This document shows, piece by piece, positions 1 to 11,153 of a DNA stretch of 64,000 nucleotides. The notes below the pieces were generated by a model. The model did no database searches and was not told the DNA's origin. It worked only from the letters and a program-made list of their open reading frames with translations. The number at the start of each line of letters is the position of its first letter. Within the stretch, counting starts at the first letter, position 1. Made by a program: the position numbers and the translations under genes. This DNA comes from Cyanobium sp. Morenito 9A2 (GTDB lineage Bacteria > Cyanobacteriota > Cyanobacteriia > PCC-6307 > Cyanobiaceae): the NCBI RefSeq assembly GCF_024345575.1, contig NZ_JAGQBJ010000011.1, positions 39,844 to 103,843 on the forward strand. The letters run 5' to 3'.

Positions 1-399
1 GGCGCGGCCCACACGGCAGGTGAGCCCCACCACCTCACCAGAGCGGTTTCGGATGGCGCTGATGCGGTGCAGGGTGCGCTCAATGCCGGCGCGGTTGTCA
101 CCGCCGAAACGGCCAAGCCGCTCCACCAGCGCCTTCAGGTCAGCGCGCTCGATCGGTCGCTCCCCAAGGGTCAGGGCCCGGCCGGGGTATCGGGCCTCGG
201 GCACCCGGCCCAGGTCAAGCACCACCTCAAGCAACTCCTCCCGGGCCTCCGGCGCCGCCAGGGACTCCTGAACGGCCTCAGGCAGAAGCTCCAACAAACG
301 ATCGAGGTCGTCGGTGATCCGCTGAGGCGCCATCGAAGCGGTGGGGTCCGGGGTAGGGGCTTGCATGGCGGCCGCCACCGACTCAGAGGTGACCCCCAT
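1..399 (-). CDS. Ycf45-like R3H/AAA nucleotide-binding protein, 5' part only (runs off window)
   Basis: This is the N-terminal 133 codons of a protein cut by the left window edge. The visible residues (TDDLDRLLELLPEAV, LGRVPEARYPGRAL, GLTCRVGRA) match my memory of the start of the cyanobacterial and plastid Ycf45 family, a P-loop ATPase with a C-terminal R3H nucleic-acid-binding domain. The ATPase and R3H parts lie outside the window. I chose the ATG at 399, which overlaps the end of ldpA by 17 bp; ATG codons at 366 and further in are alternatives. It is the last gene of a minus-strand ndhN-ldpA-ycf45 group, so co-transcription is likely. The biochemical role of the family is not established. 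Confidence 0.8.
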   Translation of the reverse strand, partial: MGVTSESVAAAMQAPTPDPTASMAPQRITDDLDRLLELLPEAVQESLAAPEAREELLEVVLDLGRVPEARYPGRALTLGERPIERADLKALVERLGRFGGDNRAGIERTLHRISAIRNRSGEVVGLTCRVGRA

Positions 400-1456
400 C
401 CTCGGTCCGCCAGGGGGTCACCAGGGCGCGGGCATCCTTGAGTGCTACCTCCACAAGCTCCCGGTCATCGAGCAAGCGCGTTTGGCGCCGCTGGGCCTTG
501 AGCAGATGGGGCTGCAAGCGGCGACGGGCCACACCCCCGAAGGCCACCCCGGCCGCACCGCCCCTGGGCCGGCCGGAGCGCTTGGCCAGTCCCTGACAGA
601 GGGCCAGGGTGAGGCCATTGGTGCCCCCGGCCAACTGAATCGGGCCCGGCGGAGCCATGGCCAGAATCCTCTCCAGCAGGAGTACGGCCGCCCGGGCGGT
701 GCCGGCCCCCACATCCCCACTCATCGGCCGGCCATCAAGTTGCCAGAGAGGCTTGAAGCCATTCCTGCGCAGCAGGGCGAAGCGCTGCCAAAGTTCCTCC
801 GCCAGCCGTTCCGGCCGGATTGGGCCGAGCCCTGGATCATGCTCCGCCGTCGCCGGCTCCAGGCCGCAACTCACCGCCAGCCGCTCAAGGGCAAGGCCGG
901 AGGCTTTCACCTGCGCCAACCGCTCGGCAAAAGCCGTCGCCCGGCCGGGGCGGGTGTGGATCTCCACCGCCTGGGGCTGCAACGCCCTCAGCAAGGGCGC
1001 CACAGCGGGTGGAGCCAGCTGATGGTCTCGTTCCTCGATCAGCCCCCAAGGGCAGACCGGCAGGCAACGCCCGCAGCCGTAGCACCGCTCCTCAAACACA
1101 CCGGCGCTCGTACCGATGGCCAGGGCCGGACAGACCCGCTGGCAAGGGCGAGGACAGCCAGGCGGACAACGCTCTGGGTCGAACCAGGCCTTGCGGAAAT
1201 GGGGATCGGCCCCGTCGCTGAGGCTCAGCATCAGCCAAGGGGGCGGGGCGCCGCGCTCGAGTGCCCAGGCCATCCCCCGGCGGGCGGCCGCCACCACGGC
1301 GCCGTCGGCGGCCAGATCAATGCAATCAACACCCGCAAGGGTGTAGATGCCGCAGAGATCCTCAATCGCCGCCAGATCCTGGTTGCTGGCGCCGCAGATC
1401 AACTTGACCCAGCGGCCAGCGGCCAGCGCTTGCTCAGGCAGCAACGAGGCTTTCAA
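383..1456 (-). CDS. ldpA: LdpA, light-dependent period iron-sulfur protein
   Basis: LdpA is a redox-responsive Fe-S protein that in Synechococcus elongatus feeds light and redox information to the circadian clock. The 357-residue product shows the family start ([16 protein letters not shown]) and two ferredoxin-like cysteine groups, [14 protein letters not shown] and [12 protein letters not shown], enough for two [4Fe-4S] clusters. The start is TTG at 1456, overlapping the end of ndhN by 23 bp; I see no better upstream start because the conserved N-terminus begins within ten residues. It lies between ndhN and the ycf45-like gene on one transcript. Linkage to NDH-1 fits a redox-sensing role but does not prove one. 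Confidence 0.88.
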   Translation of the reverse strand: MKASLLPEQALAAGRWVKLICGASNQDLAAIEDLCGIYTLAGVDCIDLAADGAVVAAARRGMAWALERGAPPPWLMLSLSDGADPHFRKAWFDPERCPPGCPRPCQRVCPALAIGTSAGVFEERCYGCGRCLPVCPWGLIEERDHQLAPPAVAPLLRALQPQAVEIHTRPGRATAFAERLAQVKASGLALERLAVSCGLEPATAEHDPGLGPIRPERLAEELWQRFALLRRNGFKPLWQLDGRPMSGDVGAGTARAAVLLLERILAMAPPGPIQLAGGTNGLTLALCQGLAKRSGRPRGGAAGVAFGGVARRRLQPHLLKAQRRQTRLLDDRELVEVALKDARALVTPWRTEDGGHL

Positions 1457-1895
1457 GCGACTGCCAGCGCAGGCTGCGCGCGCCTCCCATTTCCACTACC
1501 ACGTGAAGGCGGGGCACGCTGCGACTGAGCTGGATCAAGGCGCTGAGTTCAGCGTTGGACAGCACCTGCCCCTCCAACAGCCAGAGCACGATCGGGGCTT
1601 GCTCCTCCAGCAGGGCACCCAGCTGGGGCATCACCTGCTGCACCTCGCCCACCGCTGCCCCCTTGCCGACGCTGTGGTGACCCAGGTGGGGCGGTCGGAT
1701 GCCGTGGAGCTCAAGCAAGTAAGCCTGGAGATCCCCCAACCCCCGGGCCGAGGTGATCTGGGCCTTGTAGCCTCCAGCCCGCAATCGGCGCAGCAGCCGC
1801 GTCTCACTGCCACCTTCCAGGGGCGCAAAGACTGCCACGGCCCCGAAGCGCTCAAGTTCCTGGCGAAATCCTCGTCCGGAGAGCAACAGAGGCAT
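1434..1895 (-). CDS. ndhN: NAD(P)H-quinone oxidoreductase subunit N
   Basis: NdhN is a peripheral subunit specific to the cyanobacterial and plastid NDH-1 complex at the thylakoid membrane, which carries cyclic electron flow and respiration. The 153-residue product has the expected length and the family pattern [33 protein letters not shown] and [21 protein letters not shown] placed the start at the ATG at 1895, immediately before MPLLL. An in-frame upstream start at 1979 would add 28 residues that do not look like the family. It is divergent from rplC and is the first gene of the ndhN-ldpA-ycf45 group. Confidence 0.92.
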   Translation of the reverse strand: MPLLLSGRGFRQELERFGAVAVFAPLEGGSETRLLRRLRAGGYKAQITSARGLGDLQAYLLELHGIRPPHLGHHSVGKGAAVGEVQQVMPQLGALLEEQAPIVLWLLEGQVLSNAELSALIQLSRSVPRLHVVVEMGGARSLRWQSLESLVAA

Positions 1896-2366
1896 CGGAG
1901 CAACCCTTGAGATCGGCACAGTTTGGCAGTTTCTCAGGAAACCTTGGCGCAAGGCCCCGGAGTCGTTGTCACCCACCAATCAGTTGGTGAAGGACCATGG
2001 GGTATGTTGTCTGCTTGTGCAACCGTTCTGTGCCCGTCCGCTAGCCGGGCCTCCAGCACGCTGCACCAGGTCGTCATTGGTGACGGCCTTCCCTGGCCAG
2101 TGCGGCCTTCTCCTTGGATCCGTCCATCAGGAAGCCGTCGGGAAACTGTCGAAACGCCCTTGGGCCACCCCGATCCTGCATCGGTACCGCTCCAGGTTCC
2201 TGTTCCACAAGTCCCAGCCTGCTGCTTCGCCTCCCGCTAGCCCACCTGGATCATCCCGAAAGGGACCGGCTCCAGTGCCGTTTGCGTCCGATCGAATCAG
2301 CCCTGGCCCATCGCCAAGCCCTCGGGCCGTGCGACGGGTAGTTCTGCTGGCGTTTATCAACCTCCT
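1896..2366. promoter_or_regulatory. Divergent intergenic region between ndhN and rplC (471 bp)
   Basis: No gene is supported here. The region must hold the ndhN promoter (minus) and the promoter and leader of the ribosomal super-operon (plus). A 6-bp-arm inverted repeat, CACCAA-TCAG-TTGGTG, lies at 1974-1989, about 80 bp ahead of ndhN. A TATGTT hexamer at 2003-2008 could be a plus-strand -10 box, but I find no acceptable -35 at the right spacing. If it were used, the rplC leader would exceed 350 nt. Confidence 0.4.
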
Positions 2367-3023
2367 ATGTCCATCGGCATCCTCGGGAAGAAATTGGGCA
2401 TGTCCCAATTCTTCGACGATGCGGGCAGATCCATCCCGGTCACTGTGATCGAGGCGGGTCCCTGCCGCATCACCCAACTCAAAAGCACCGGCACCGACGG
2501 CTATGTCGCCGTGCAGGTCGGTTTTGGCGACATCCGCGACAAGCTGGTGAACCAGCCCGCCAAGGGGCACCTGGCCAAATCCGGCAGCGAGCCCCTGCGC
2601 CACCTACGTGAATACCGCGTCGACAGCGTGGAAGGCCTCGAACTGGGTTCCCAGATCACGGTCGCCGCTTTCGAAGCCGGTCAGAAGATCGATGTCAGCG
2701 GCGACACCGTCGGCCGTGGGTTCACCGGTCTGCAGAAGCGCCACGGTTTCAGCCGCGGTCCCATGAGCCATGGTTCGAAGAACCACCGTGAGCCCGGCTC
2801 AATCGGGGCCGGCACCACCCCCGGCCGGGTCTACCCCGGCAAGCGGATGGCGGGCCGCTACGGCGGCAAGCAGATCACCACCCGCGGTCTGACGATCCTC
2901 AAGGTGGACACCGAGCGCAACCTCTTGGTGGTCAAAGGATCCGTTCCCGGCAAACCCGGCAGCCTGCTGAATATTGCCCCCGCCAAGCGGGTGGGCACCA
3001 AACCTGCTGACGGAGGGGCGTGA
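2367..3023 (+). CDS. rplC: 50S ribosomal protein L3
   Basis: L3 is an early assembly protein of the large subunit that contacts the peptidyl-transferase region. The 218-residue product begins [17 protein letters not shown] and carries the conserved loop [21 protein letters not shown] and the ARYGG-like segment [11 protein letters not shown]. Length is normal. It is the first gene of the super-operon here because rpsJ (S10), which heads the operon in many bacteria, lies after tuf at 49.5 kb. The leader upstream is long. Its stop overlaps the rplD start by one base (TGATG). Confidence 0.97.
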   Translation: MSIGILGKKLGMSQFFDDAGRSIPVTVIEAGPCRITQLKSTGTDGYVAVQVGFGDIRDKLVNQPAKGHLAKSGSEPLRHLREYRVDSVEGLELGSQITVAAFEAGQKIDVSGDTVGRGFTGLQKRHGFSRGPMSHGSKNHREPGSIGAGTTPGRVYPGKRMAGRYGGKQITTRGLTILKVDTERNLLVVKGSVPGKPGSLLNIAPAKRVGTKPADGGA

Positions 3024-3658
3024 TGGCTGACCTTTTGATCCGCGACTGGCAAGGCAAGGACGCCGGCAAGACCAGCCTCGAGCTCCGCGTTGCCAAGGAG
3101 TCCAGCGCCAACGACCTGGTTCATCGCGCCGTTGTTCGGCAGCTGGCCCACGCCCGCCAAGGCACGGCCAGCACCCTCACCCGCGCCGAGGTGCGTGGCG
3201 GTGGCCGCAAGCCCTACAAGCAGAAAGGCACCGGCCGGGCCCGCCAGGGTTCGATCCGCACCCCCCTGCGCCCCGGCGGTGGCGTGACTTTCGGGCCCAA
3301 GCCCCGCACCTACACCAAGGCGATGAACCGCAAGGAGCGTCGCCTTGCCCTGCGCACCGCCCTGGTGAGCCGCCTCGACAACCTCGTGGTTGTCAAGGGC
3401 TTCGCCGCAGACCTCGAGACCCCCAAGACCAAGGAGATCACCGCTGCCCTGCAGCGCCTCGGCATCGCCGAGGGCTCCAAGGTGCTGCTGGTGCTTGATG
3501 GCGCCAGCGAGGCTGTGCGCCGTTCGGTGCGCAACCTTGAAACCGTCAAGTTGATCGCCGCCGATCAGCTCAACGTGTTCGATCTTCTCCACGCCAACAC
3601 CCTGGTGGTGAGCGAAGAAGCTCTCGCAAAAATCCAGGAGGTCTACGGCGATGACTGA
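3023..3658 (+). CDS. rplD: 50S ribosomal protein L4
   Basis: L4 binds 23S rRNA domain I and lines the exit tunnel with its extended loop; in E. coli it also autoregulates the S10 operon. The 211-residue product shows the loop signature [19 protein letters not shown] followed by [10 protein letters not shown], and the C-terminal fold ending [19 protein letters not shown] chose the ATG at 3023, which shares its first base with the rplC stop; a GTG three bases earlier is an equivalent alternative. The 3' end overlaps rplW by 8 bp, suggesting coupled translation. Confidence 0.97.
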   Translation: MADLLIRDWQGKDAGKTSLELRVAKESSANDLVHRAVVRQLAHARQGTASTLTRAEVRGGGRKPYKQKGTGRARQGSIRTPLRPGGGVTFGPKPRTYTKAMNRKERRLALRTALVSRLDNLVVVKGFAADLETPKTKEITAALQRLGIAEGSKVLLVLDGASEAVRRSVRNLETVKLIAADQLNVFDLLHANTLVVSEEALAKIQEVYGDD

Positions 3659-3953
3659 GCGTTTCGCAGGTCGGCTCGCGGATGTGATCCGTCGACCGCT
3701 GATCACCGAGAAGGCCACCCGCGCCCTCGAGCAGAACCAGTACACCTTTGAGGTGGACCATCGGGCCGCCAAGCCCGACATCAAGGCCGCCGTCGAACAG
3801 CTGTTCGATGTGCGTGTCATCGGCATCAGCACCATGAATCCCCCCCGGCGTTCCCGACGGGTGGGCCGTTTCGCCGGCAAGCGCGCCCAGGTGAAAAAGG
3901 CGGTGGTGCGCCTGGCCGAAGGCAATGCGATCCAGCTTTTCCCTGAGTCCTGA
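3651..3953 (+). CDS. rplW: 50S ribosomal protein L23
   Basis: L23 sits at the tunnel exit and is the docking site for trigger factor and SRP. The 100-residue product has the family pattern [23 protein letters not shown] (near residues 12-35), a central [14 protein letters not shown] segment and a basic C-terminus. The ATG at 3651 lies inside the end of rplD (8 bp overlap). Gene order rplD-rplW-rplB is the standard one. Confidence 0.97.
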   Translation: MTERFAGRLADVIRRPLITEKATRALEQNQYTFEVDHRAAKPDIKAAVEQLFDVRVIGISTMNPPRRSRRVGRFAGKRAQVKKAVVRLAEGNAIQLFPES

Positions 3954-3968
3954 GGGGTCTGAACCGTT

Positions 3969-4832
<864 letters not shown>

Positions 4833-4867
4833 TGCTCATCACCGTTTTGTTGTCTGCTTAAACCGCC

Positions 4868-5143
4868 ATGGGACGTTCACTCAAAAAAGGCCCGTTTGTG
4901 GCCGACAGCCTGCTCCGCAAGATCGAGGCTCAAAACAGTGCTGGGGACAAGGGCGTGATCAAAACCTGGTCACGCGCTTCAACCATCCTGCCGACGATGA
5001 TCGGCCACACCATTGCCGTTCACAACGGCAAAGCCCATGTTCCCGTCTACGTGACGGAGCAGATGGTGGGTCACAAGCTGGGGGAATTCGCCCCCACGCG
5101 CACCTTCCGGGGCCACATCAAGGACAAGAAAGGTGCCCGTTAA
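4868..5143 (+). CDS. rpsS: 30S ribosomal protein S19
   Basis: S19 binds 16S rRNA in the small-subunit head together with S13. The 91-residue product starts [20 protein letters not shown] and contains the core [21 protein letters not shown] and the terminal [13 protein letters not shown], all typical. It sits between rplB and rplV with short gaps. Confidence 0.97.
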   Translation: MGRSLKKGPFVADSLLRKIEAQNSAGDKGVIKTWSRASTILPTMIGHTIAVHNGKAHVPVYVTEQMVGHKLGEFAPTRTFRGHIKDKKGAR

Positions 5144-5156
5144 GGAACGACTCGTT

Positions 5157-5516
5157 ATGGCCCAATCCACCCCCACCACCCAAGCCCTTGCCCACGGCCG
5201 CTTCATCCGCGGATCCGCGTCCAAGGTGCGCCGTGTGCTCGATCAGATCCGCGGCCGGTCCTACCGGGAAGCGCTGATCCTCCTCGAGTTCATGCCCTAC
5301 CGCTCCACCGGACCCATCACCAAGGTGTTGCGCTCCGCCGTGGCGAATGCTGAGCACAACCTGGGTCTCGACCCAGCCACCCTGGTCATCAGCCAGGCCA
5401 CGGCGGACATGGGCCCCTCCCTGAAGCGGTTCCGGCCGCGCGCCCAGGGCCGTGCCTACGCCATCAAAAAACAGACCTGCCACATCAGCATTGCTGTGGC
5501 CGCCACCACCGCCTGA
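5157..5516 (+). CDS. rplV: 50S ribosomal protein L22
   Basis: L22 lines the peptide exit tunnel with a beta-hairpin. The 119-residue product shows the core [35 protein letters not shown] and the hairpin residues [20 protein letters not shown] used the ATG at 5157 ([11 protein letters not shown]); an upstream in-frame GTG would overlap the end of rpsS and adds no conserved sequence. Confidence 0.96.
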   Translation: MAQSTPTTQALAHGRFIRGSASKVRRVLDQIRGRSYREALILLEFMPYRSTGPITKVLRSAVANAEHNLGLDPATLVISQATADMGPSLKRFRPRAQGRAYAIKKQTCHISIAVAATTA

Positions 5517-5535
5517 CCCCCGAGGACACCGACCG

Positions 5536-6264
5536 ATGGGACACAAGATCCATCCAACCGGACTGCGCCTGGGGATCACCCAGGACCACCGCTCCCGTTG
5601 GTACGCCCCCAGCAAGACCTATCCACTCCTCCTCCAAGAGGATGATCGGATTCGCACCTTCATCCACAAGAAGTACGCCAGTGCCGGCATCAGCGATGTG
5701 CTGATCGCCCGTAAGGCCGACCAACTTGAGGTTGAACTCAAGACGGCACGCCCCGGCGTCCTGGTGGGCCGCCAGGGCAGCGGCATCGAAGACCTGCGCA
5801 CCGGCATCCAGAAAACCATCGGTGATGCCCAGCGTCAGGTGCGCATCAACGTGGTGGAGGTCGAGCGGGTCGACGCCGACGCCTACCTGCTGGCCGAGTA
5901 CATCGCCCAGCAGCTCGAGAAGCGCGTGGCCTTCCGCCGCGTGCTCCGCATGACCGTCCAGCGCGCCCAGCGGGCTGGGGTCCTGGGTCTGAAGATTCAG
6001 GTCAGCGGTCGTCTCAATGGCGCCGAAATCGCCCGTACCGAATGGACGCGTGAAGGCCGTGTGCCCCTGCACACCCTGCGCGCCGACATCGACTACGCCA
6101 CCAAGGTGGCCACCACCACCTACGGGGTGTTGGGCATCAAGGTCTGGGTCTTCAAAGGTGAAGTCCTCCCCGGGCAGCAGGAACAACTGCCCGTGGGTGC
6201 CGGCCCCAAGCGCAGGGCCAACCGGCGGCCCCAACAGTTCGAAGACCGCTCCAACGAGGAGTGA
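5536..6264 (+). CDS. rpsC: 30S ribosomal protein S3
   Basis: S3 forms part of the mRNA entry site and has helicase activity with S4 and S5. The 242-residue product begins [20 protein letters not shown], contains a type-II KH segment ([19 protein letters not shown], about residues 75-95) and the C-terminal fold with [20 protein letters not shown] and IKVWVFKGE. The ATG at 5536 follows rplV by 19 bp. The last 25 residues are a basic, disordered tail. Confidence 0.97.
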   Translation: MGHKIHPTGLRLGITQDHRSRWYAPSKTYPLLLQEDDRIRTFIHKKYASAGISDVLIARKADQLEVELKTARPGVLVGRQGSGIEDLRTGIQKTIGDAQRQVRINVVEVERVDADAYLLAEYIAQQLEKRVAFRRVLRMTVQRAQRAGVLGLKIQVSGRLNGAEIARTEWTREGRVPLHTLRADIDYATKVATTTYGVLGIKVWVFKGEVLPGQQEQLPVGAGPKRRANRRPQQFEDRSNEE

Positions 6265-6280
6265 TCAGGAGACCTGAACC

Positions 6281-6742
6281 ATGCTGAGTCCAAAACGCGT
6301 CAAATTCCGCAAACAACAGCGGGGCCGCATGAGCGGCGTCGCCACCCGGGGCAACACCGTTGCCTTCGGTCAGTTTGCGCTTCAAGCCCAGGAGTGCGGG
6401 TGGATCACCTCCCGCCAGATCGAGGCCAGCCGTCGGGCCATGTCCCGTCACGTCAAACGGGGCGGGCAAATCTGGATCCGGATCTTCCCGGACAAACCCG
6501 TGACCATGCGCCCCGCCGAAACCCGCATGGGCTCCGGTAAGGGCAATCCGGAGTTCTGGGTGGCCGTGATCAAACCGGGTCGGATTCTCTTCGAGATGGG
6601 TGGTCCTGAGATCACCGAAACCATCGCGCGGGAAGCCATGCGCCTGGCGCAGTACAAACTGCCGATCAAAACCAAGTTTCTGACCCTGGCTGACCAGGAA
6701 GCGGAAACCACCCCGGACACCGCTCAACCCGTGGAGGCCTGA
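6281..6742 (+). CDS. rplP: 50S ribosomal protein L16
   Basis: L16 organises the A-site region of the large subunit. The 153-residue product starts [17 protein letters not shown] and contains [49 protein letters not shown] and [18 protein letters not shown]. Its last 13 or so residues form an acidic extension beyond the usual end. An AGGAGA Shine-Dalgarno-like stretch precedes the ATG. It is followed by rpmC after 3 bp. Confidence 0.97.
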   Translation: MLSPKRVKFRKQQRGRMSGVATRGNTVAFGQFALQAQECGWITSRQIEASRRAMSRHVKRGGQIWIRIFPDKPVTMRPAETRMGSGKGNPEFWVAVIKPGRILFEMGGPEITETIAREAMRLAQYKLPIKTKFLTLADQEAETTPDTAQPVEA

Positions 6743-6745
6743 CCC

Positions 6746-6958
6746 ATGGCACGCCCCGACATTGCCGAGCTGCGCAAACTCAGCGACGGCGAACTCAACG
6801 AACAGCTCAATGGCCTCCGCCGCGAACTGTTCGACCTGCGCTTCCAGCAGGCCACCCGCCGGCTGGAGCAACCCCACCGTTTCAAGCTGGCCCGCATCAA
6901 GCTGGCGCAGCTGCAGACGGTGCAGTCGGAGCGTCAGCGCTCCACCGTCTCCTCCTGA
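6746..6958 (+). CDS. rpmC: 50S ribosomal protein L29
   Basis: L29 is a small helical-hairpin protein near the tunnel exit, adjacent to L23. The 70-residue product has the pattern [49 protein letters not shown], the normal family core, plus a short serine-rich tail. Only 3 bp separate it from rplP. Confidence 0.95.
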   Translation: MARPDIAELRKLSDGELNEQLNGLRRELFDLRFQQATRRLEQPHRFKLARIKLAQLQTVQSERQRSTVSS

Positions 6959-6975
6959 TCCACCACGCACTCGCC

Positions 6976-7227
6976 ATGGCACTCAAGGAAAGGGTCGGCA
7001 CCGTCGTCAGCGACAAGATGGACAAAACGGTGGTGGTGGCGGTGGAGAACCGCTTCCCCCATCCCATCTACCAAAAGACCGTCAGCCGCACCACCCGCTA
7101 CAAAGCCCACGATGAAGCCAACGCCTGCAGCGTCGGCGATCGGGTTCGGATCACCGAAACCCGCCCGCTCAGCCGCACCAAGCGTTGGACCGTGGCCGAA
7201 GTTCTCACCCCCAACGGCGCCAGCTGA
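6976..7227 (+). CDS. rpsQ: 30S ribosomal protein S17
   Basis: S17 is an OB-fold primary 16S rRNA-binding protein. The 83-residue product begins [20 protein letters not shown] and contains [23 protein letters not shown] and the signature [19 protein letters not shown]. It lies in its standard place between rpmC and rplN. Confidence 0.97.
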   Translation: MALKERVGTVVSDKMDKTVVVAVENRFPHPIYQKTVSRTTRYKAHDEANACSVGDRVRITETRPLSRTKRWTVAEVLTPNGAS

Positions 7228-7239
7228 GGAGTTCTCACC

Positions 7240-7605
7240 ATGATTCAGCAGGAAACCTTCCTCAACGTCGCTGACAACAGTGGCGCCAAGCGCATCCAGT
7301 GCATCCGGGTGCTCGGTACCAACCGTCGCTACGCCCACGTGGGCGATGTGATCGTTGCTGCCGTCAAAGACGCCATGCCCAACATGGGCGTCAAGAAATC
7401 GGATGTGGTCAAAGCCGTGGTGGTGCGCACCCGGGCCACCCTCCGCCGGGACACGGGCAACTCGATCCGCTTCGACGACAACGCCGCGGTGATCCTCGGC
7501 AACGACAACAACCCCAAGGGCACGCGTGTCTTCGGTCCCGTCGCCCGCGAACTGCGGGAGCGGAACTTCACCAAGATCGTGTCCCTCGCTCCGGAGGTGA
7601 TCTGA
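7240..7605 (+). CDS. rplN: 50S ribosomal protein L14
   Basis: L14 forms an intersubunit bridge and contacts L19. The 121-residue product starts [26 protein letters not shown] and contains [22 protein letters not shown] and [30 protein letters not shown], the diagnostic L14 stretches. An AGGAG Shine-Dalgarno-like sequence precedes the ATG, which is stronger than at most neighbours. One base separates it from rplX. Confidence 0.97.
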   Translation: MIQQETFLNVADNSGAKRIQCIRVLGTNRRYAHVGDVIVAAVKDAMPNMGVKKSDVVKAVVVRTRATLRRDTGNSIRFDDNAAVILGNDNNPKGTRVFGPVARELRERNFTKIVSLAPEVI

Positions 7606-7606
7606 G

Positions 7607-7963
7607 ATGGCGACCGCCACCGCTAAAGCCAAGCCCACCCAGCGCATCAAGCTGCGCATCCGCAAGGGCGACACCGTTCAGGTGATCGCGGGCAAGGACA
7701 AGGGCAAGACCGGCGAGGTTCTGCGCACCCTGCCCAACGAAAACCGCGTAATCGTGCAAGGCATCAACTTGCGCACCCGTCACGTGAAGCCCACCCAAGA
7801 AGGCGAAACCGGCCGCATCGTCACCGAGGAAGCCTCCGTGCATGCCTCAAACGTGCAGCTCTATTCCACCGAGAAAAAGGTTTCAAGCCGAGTGGAGCTC
7901 GTCGTCGACAAAGACGGCACCAAGAAACGCCGCCTCAAGAAGACCGGCGAACTCCTGGACTGA
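7607..7963 (+). CDS. rplX: 50S ribosomal protein L24
   Basis: L24 is an assembly-initiator protein with a KOW motif. The 118-residue product has a 10-residue alanine/lysine N-terminal extension, then [37 protein letters not shown] (the KOW segment, about residues 18-54) and [26 protein letters not shown]. An 80 bp gap follows before rplE, the longest inside this part of the operon. Confidence 0.96.
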   Translation: MATATAKAKPTQRIKLRIRKGDTVQVIAGKDKGKTGEVLRTLPNENRVIVQGINLRTRHVKPTQEGETGRIVTEEASVHASNVQLYSTEKKVSSRVELVVDKDGTKKRRLKKTGELLD

Positions 7964-8043
7964 ACGCCAACCTCCTTCTCACCCCGTCCCGCGTCCCTGT
8001 CCGCCTTCTGACAACGCCCAGAAGCGCACCCCTCCCTTCCGTC

Positions 8044-8583
8044 ATGTCACTGAAACAGCGCTACCGGGAGACGATCCAGCCCAAGCTGCTCAAGGATCTC
8101 AACCTCTCCAACATTCACGAAGTCCCCAAGGTGGTGAAAGTCACCCTGAACCGGGGCCTCGGTGAAGCCGCCCAGAACGCCAAGGCCCTCGAAGCCTCCA
8201 TCACCGAACTGGCCACCATCACCGGCCAGAAAGTGGTGGTGACCCGGGCGAAGAAAGCGATCGCCGCCTTCAAGATCCGCCAGGGCATGCCGATCGGTGT
8301 GGCCGTCACCCTCCGGGGCGAGCGGATGTACGCCTTCCTGGAGCGCCTGATTCACCTGGCACTGCCGCGCATCCGCGACTTCCGTGGCGTCAGCCCAAAA
8401 AGTTTCGACGGCCGGGGAAACTACACCCTGGGGGTTCGGGAGCAGATCATCTTCCCCGAAATCTCCTACGACAAGATCGACGCCATCCGGGGCATGGACA
8501 TCACCATCGTGACCAGCGCCCGTAACGACGAAGAGGGCCGGGCCCTCCTCCGTGAGATGGGAATGCCGTTCCGCAGCAACTGA
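8044..8583 (+). CDS. rplE: 50S ribosomal protein L5
   Basis: L5 binds 5S rRNA with L18 and contacts the P-site tRNA. The 179-residue product contains [46 protein letters not shown] and [30 protein letters not shown]. In many bacteria rpsN (S14) follows it; here rpsH follows directly after 19 bp, so rpsN must be elsewhere. Confidence 0.97.
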   Translation: MSLKQRYRETIQPKLLKDLNLSNIHEVPKVVKVTLNRGLGEAAQNAKALEASITELATITGQKVVVTRAKKAIAAFKIRQGMPIGVAVTLRGERMYAFLERLIHLALPRIRDFRGVSPKSFDGRGNYTLGVREQIIFPEISYDKIDAIRGMDITIVTSARNDEEGRALLREMGMPFRSN

Positions 8584-8602
8584 GCCCTCTTCGGACCCGA
8601 CC

Positions 8603-9004
8603 ATGGCCAACCACGACCCGATTTCAGACCTGCTCACCCGCATCCGCAATGCGAGTGAGAAAAAGCACGAGAACACCAAGGTTCCTGCTTCGCGCATGGC
8701 TCGCAGCATCGTCAGGGTGCTGCAGCAGGAAGGCTTCATCGCCGAGATCAGCGAAGAGGGAGAAGGGGTGCAGAGCCTCCTCGTCCTCCAGCTGAAGTAC
8801 AGCGGCAAGCACCGTCAGCCCACCATCCGCCGCGTGCAGCGGGTCAGCAAGCCCGGCCTGCGCATCTACAAAAACACCCGTCAGCTCCCCAAAGTGCTGG
8901 GGGGCCTCGGAGTGGCGATCATCTCCACCTCAAAAGGTGTGATGAGCGACCGCGACGCCCGCAAGCAGGGTGTCGGCGGCGAAGTGCTCTGCTACGTCTA
9001 TTGA
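8603..9004 (+). CDS. rpsH: 30S ribosomal protein S8
   Basis: S8 is a primary binder of 16S rRNA helix 21 and the classic spc-operon autoregulator in E. coli. The 133-residue product starts [17 protein letters not shown] and ends with the signature [27 protein letters not shown] used the ATG at 8603; an in-frame upstream start inside rplE would add unrelated residues. It is followed by rplF. Confidence 0.97.
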   Translation: MANHDPISDLLTRIRNASEKKHENTKVPASRMARSIVRVLQQEGFIAEISEEGEGVQSLLVLQLKYSGKHRQPTIRRVQRVSKPGLRIYKNTRQLPKVLGGLGVAIISTSKGVMSDRDARKQGVGGEVLCYVY

Positions 9005-9020
9005 TCTGGGAGATTGATCC

Positions 9021-9560
9021 ATGTCACGTATTGGTAAAGCACCGATCACCGTCCCCGCCAAGGTGACCGTCAGCCTCAATGGCCTGGCGGTGACCGTCAA
9101 AGGGCCCAAGGGTGAGTTGTCCCGCACCCTCCCCGATGGGGTGCTGATCAGCCAGGAGGACTCAACCCTCCTGGTGACACCCGTTAACAGCAGCCGCCGC
9201 TCCCGAGAACGCCACGGCCTCAGCCGTACCCTTGTCGCCAACATGGTGGAGGGGGTGAGCCAGGGCTTCACGCGCAAGCTTGAGATCATTGGCGTGGGCT
9301 ACCGGGCTCAGATCAAGGGCCGCAATCTGGTGGTGCTCGCGGGCTACAGCCACCCTGTGGAGATGGTCCCCCCTGAAGGGATTACCTTCACTGTGGAGAA
9401 CAACACCTCCGTGTTCATCTCCGGCGCTGACAAGGAGCTGGTGGGCAACGAAGCCGCCAAAGTGCGCGCCATTCGTCCTCCCGAGCCCTACAAGGGCAAG
9501 GGCATCAAGTACGAGGGCGAGCGGATCCTCCGCAAAGCCGGCAAGACCGGTAAGAAATGA
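9021..9560 (+). CDS. rplF: 50S ribosomal protein L6
   Basis: L6 lies near the sarcin-ricin loop and the factor-binding site. The 179-residue product begins [17 protein letters not shown], has the two L6 repeats ([36 protein letters not shown]) and the C-terminal motif [26 protein letters not shown]. Order rpsH-rplF-rplR is standard. Confidence 0.97.
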   Translation: MSRIGKAPITVPAKVTVSLNGLAVTVKGPKGELSRTLPDGVLISQEDSTLLVTPVNSSRRSRERHGLSRTLVANMVEGVSQGFTRKLEIIGVGYRAQIKGRNLVVLAGYSHPVEMVPPEGITFTVENNTSVFISGADKELVGNEAAKVRAIRPPEPYKGKGIKYEGERILRKAGKTGKK

Positions 9561-9592
9561 GGTCGATCTGACCGCCCCCACCCCGTACCGCC

Positions 9593-9958
9593 ATGTCCTC
9601 CAACTCCCGCAAACAGCAGACCCAGAAACGGCACCGCCGTCTCCGTCGCCATTTATCCGGCACCGCCCTGCGTCCGCGCTTGGCCGTGTTCCGCTCGAAC
9701 AACCACATCTACGCCCAGGTCATCGACGACGACACCCAGAGCACCCTGGTGGCCGCCTCCACCCTTGACAAAGACCTGCGCACCGCCCTCGCCACCAGCA
9801 ACACCACCGATGCCTCCGTGGCAGTGGGTGAGCTGGTCGCCCAGCGTGCCCTGGCCCAGGGAATCCAGCAGGTGGTCTTCGATCGCGGTGGCAACCTGTA
9901 CCACGGCCGGGTGAAGGCCCTGGCTGACGCTGCCCGGGAAGCGGGCCTTCAGTTCTGA
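9593..9958 (+). CDS. rplR: 50S ribosomal protein L18
   Basis: L18 binds 5S rRNA and delivers it to the large subunit. The 121-residue product has a basic N-terminus, then [60 protein letters not shown], the typical C-terminal half. It is 32 bp after rplF and 14 bp before rpsE. Confidence 0.97.
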   Translation: MSSNSRKQQTQKRHRRLRRHLSGTALRPRLAVFRSNNHIYAQVIDDDTQSTLVAASTLDKDLRTALATSNTTDASVAVGELVAQRALAQGIQQVVFDRGGNLYHGRVKALADAAREAGLQF

Positions 9959-9972
9959 TCCCTGCTCTCACC

Positions 9973-10635
9973 ATGACCGAAACCAACAACCAGATTCAGT
10001 CCAACGACATCCCGGCGGCGGCCGACGTTCCTGCGGCGGCCGAAGGCCAGCAGGAACAGCGGCGCGGTGGCGGCGGTGGCCGCAACGAGGGCAGAGGCGG
10101 TGACCGTAAGGGCGCTGGCCGCGGCCGCGACAACCGTCGCGGTCAAGAGCGTGACTCCGAATGGCAGGAGCGCGTGGTGCAGATCCGTCGTGTCTCCAAG
10201 ACCGTGAAAGGCGGCAAAAAGATGAGCTTCCGGGCCATCGTCGTTGTCGGCAACGAACGCGGTCAGGTGGGTGTCGGCGTCGGTAAAGCCGGCGACGTCA
10301 TCGGTGCCGTGCGCAAGGGCGTCGCCGACGGCAAGAAGCATCTGGTCAAGGTGCCTCTCACCCGTCACAGCTCGATCCCCACCCTCAGCCGCGGTGGTGA
10401 CGGTGCCGCCAGTGTGCTGATTCGCCCCGCAGCCCCCGGCACCGGGGTGATCGCCGGCGGCTCGATCCGCACAGTTTTGGAACTGGCCGGGATCAAGAAC
10501 ATCCTGGCCAAGCGTCTGGGCAGCAAAACCCCCCTCAACAACGCCCGCGCCGCCATCGACGCCCTTGAGGCGCTTCGTACCCACAAGGAGACCGCCAAGG
10601 AGCGTGGCATCTCCCTCGAGCAGATCTACTCCTGA
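9973..10635 (+). CDS. rpsE: 30S ribosomal protein S5 with Gly/Arg-rich N-terminal extension
   Basis: S5 is part of the mRNA entry channel and decoding-fidelity centre. The conserved part begins near residue 58 ([25 protein letters not shown]) and includes the double-stranded-RNA-like N-domain, [23 protein letters not shown], and the C-terminal domain with [23 protein letters not shown]. The preceding residues form a disordered extension: alanine-rich acidic, then glycine/arginine-rich ([28 protein letters not shown]), lengthening the protein to 220 residues against roughly 165 in E. coli. Next comes rplO with no rpmD between them. Confidence 0.96.
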   Translation: MTETNNQIQSNDIPAAADVPAAAEGQQEQRRGGGGGRNEGRGGDRKGAGRGRDNRRGQERDSEWQERVVQIRRVSKTVKGGKKMSFRAIVVVGNERGQVGVGVGKAGDVIGAVRKGVADGKKHLVKVPLTRHSSIPTLSRGGDGAASVLIRPAAPGTGVIAGGSIRTVLELAGIKNILAKRLGSKTPLNNARAAIDALEALRTHKETAKERGISLEQIYS

Positions 10636-10643
10636 GCACCACC

Positions 10644-11099
10644 ATGACCTCCCTCCGCCTCGATACCCTCAAGCCCCAGGCCGGATCCCGGCGCCGCAAA
10701 CTGCGCAAGGGTCGCGGCATTGCCGCAGGCCAGGGTGCCAGCTGTGGTTTCGGGATGCGCGGTCAGAAATCCCGCTCCGGCCGTCCCACTCGCCCGGGTT
10801 TCGAGGGTGGCCAGATGCCCCTCTACCGGCGCATCCCCAAGCTCAAGCACTTTGAGCTCGTGAACACCAAGGAGTTCACCGTGCTCAACGTCGCCAAGCT
10901 CGCTGAGCTCAAGTCGGGCACCACGGTGACCCGCGATCTGCTGGTGAAAGAGGGCTTGCTCACCAACCCCAAGCATCCCCTCAAGATCCTCGGCACTGGC
11001 GAGCTCAACGTGAAGCTCACCGTCCAGGCCGCCGCCTTCACCGCCAGCGCCCGCGAGAAGATCGAAGCAGCCGGCGGCAGCTGGGAGATCGTCGACTGA
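10644..11099 (+). CDS. rplO: 50S ribosomal protein L15
   Basis: L15 is a late assembly protein spanning several 23S rRNA domains. The 151-residue product begins [20 protein letters not shown] and has the glycine-rich extension [24 protein letters not shown] followed by [21 protein letters not shown]. The 143 bp after it hold a terminator-like structure ahead of secY. Confidence 0.97.
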   Translation: MTSLRLDTLKPQAGSRRRKLRKGRGIAAGQGASCGFGMRGQKSRSGRPTRPGFEGGQMPLYRRIPKLKHFELVNTKEFTVLNVAKLAELKSGTTVTRDLLVKEGLLTNPKHPLKILGTGELNVKLTVQAAAFTASAREKIEAAGGSWEIVD

Positions 11100-11153
11100 T
11101 CGCCCCTTTGCGCACTGCGGTGCCCCCTGCCGCTTCGCGCCCCTAGGGTCCAG

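Noticed and set aside
2003..2008. TATGTT as the rplC promoter -10 box
   Set aside because: No acceptable -35 at 15-19 bp; the nearest candidate (TTGGTG, 1984-1989) is only 13 bp away and forms part of an inverted repeat.
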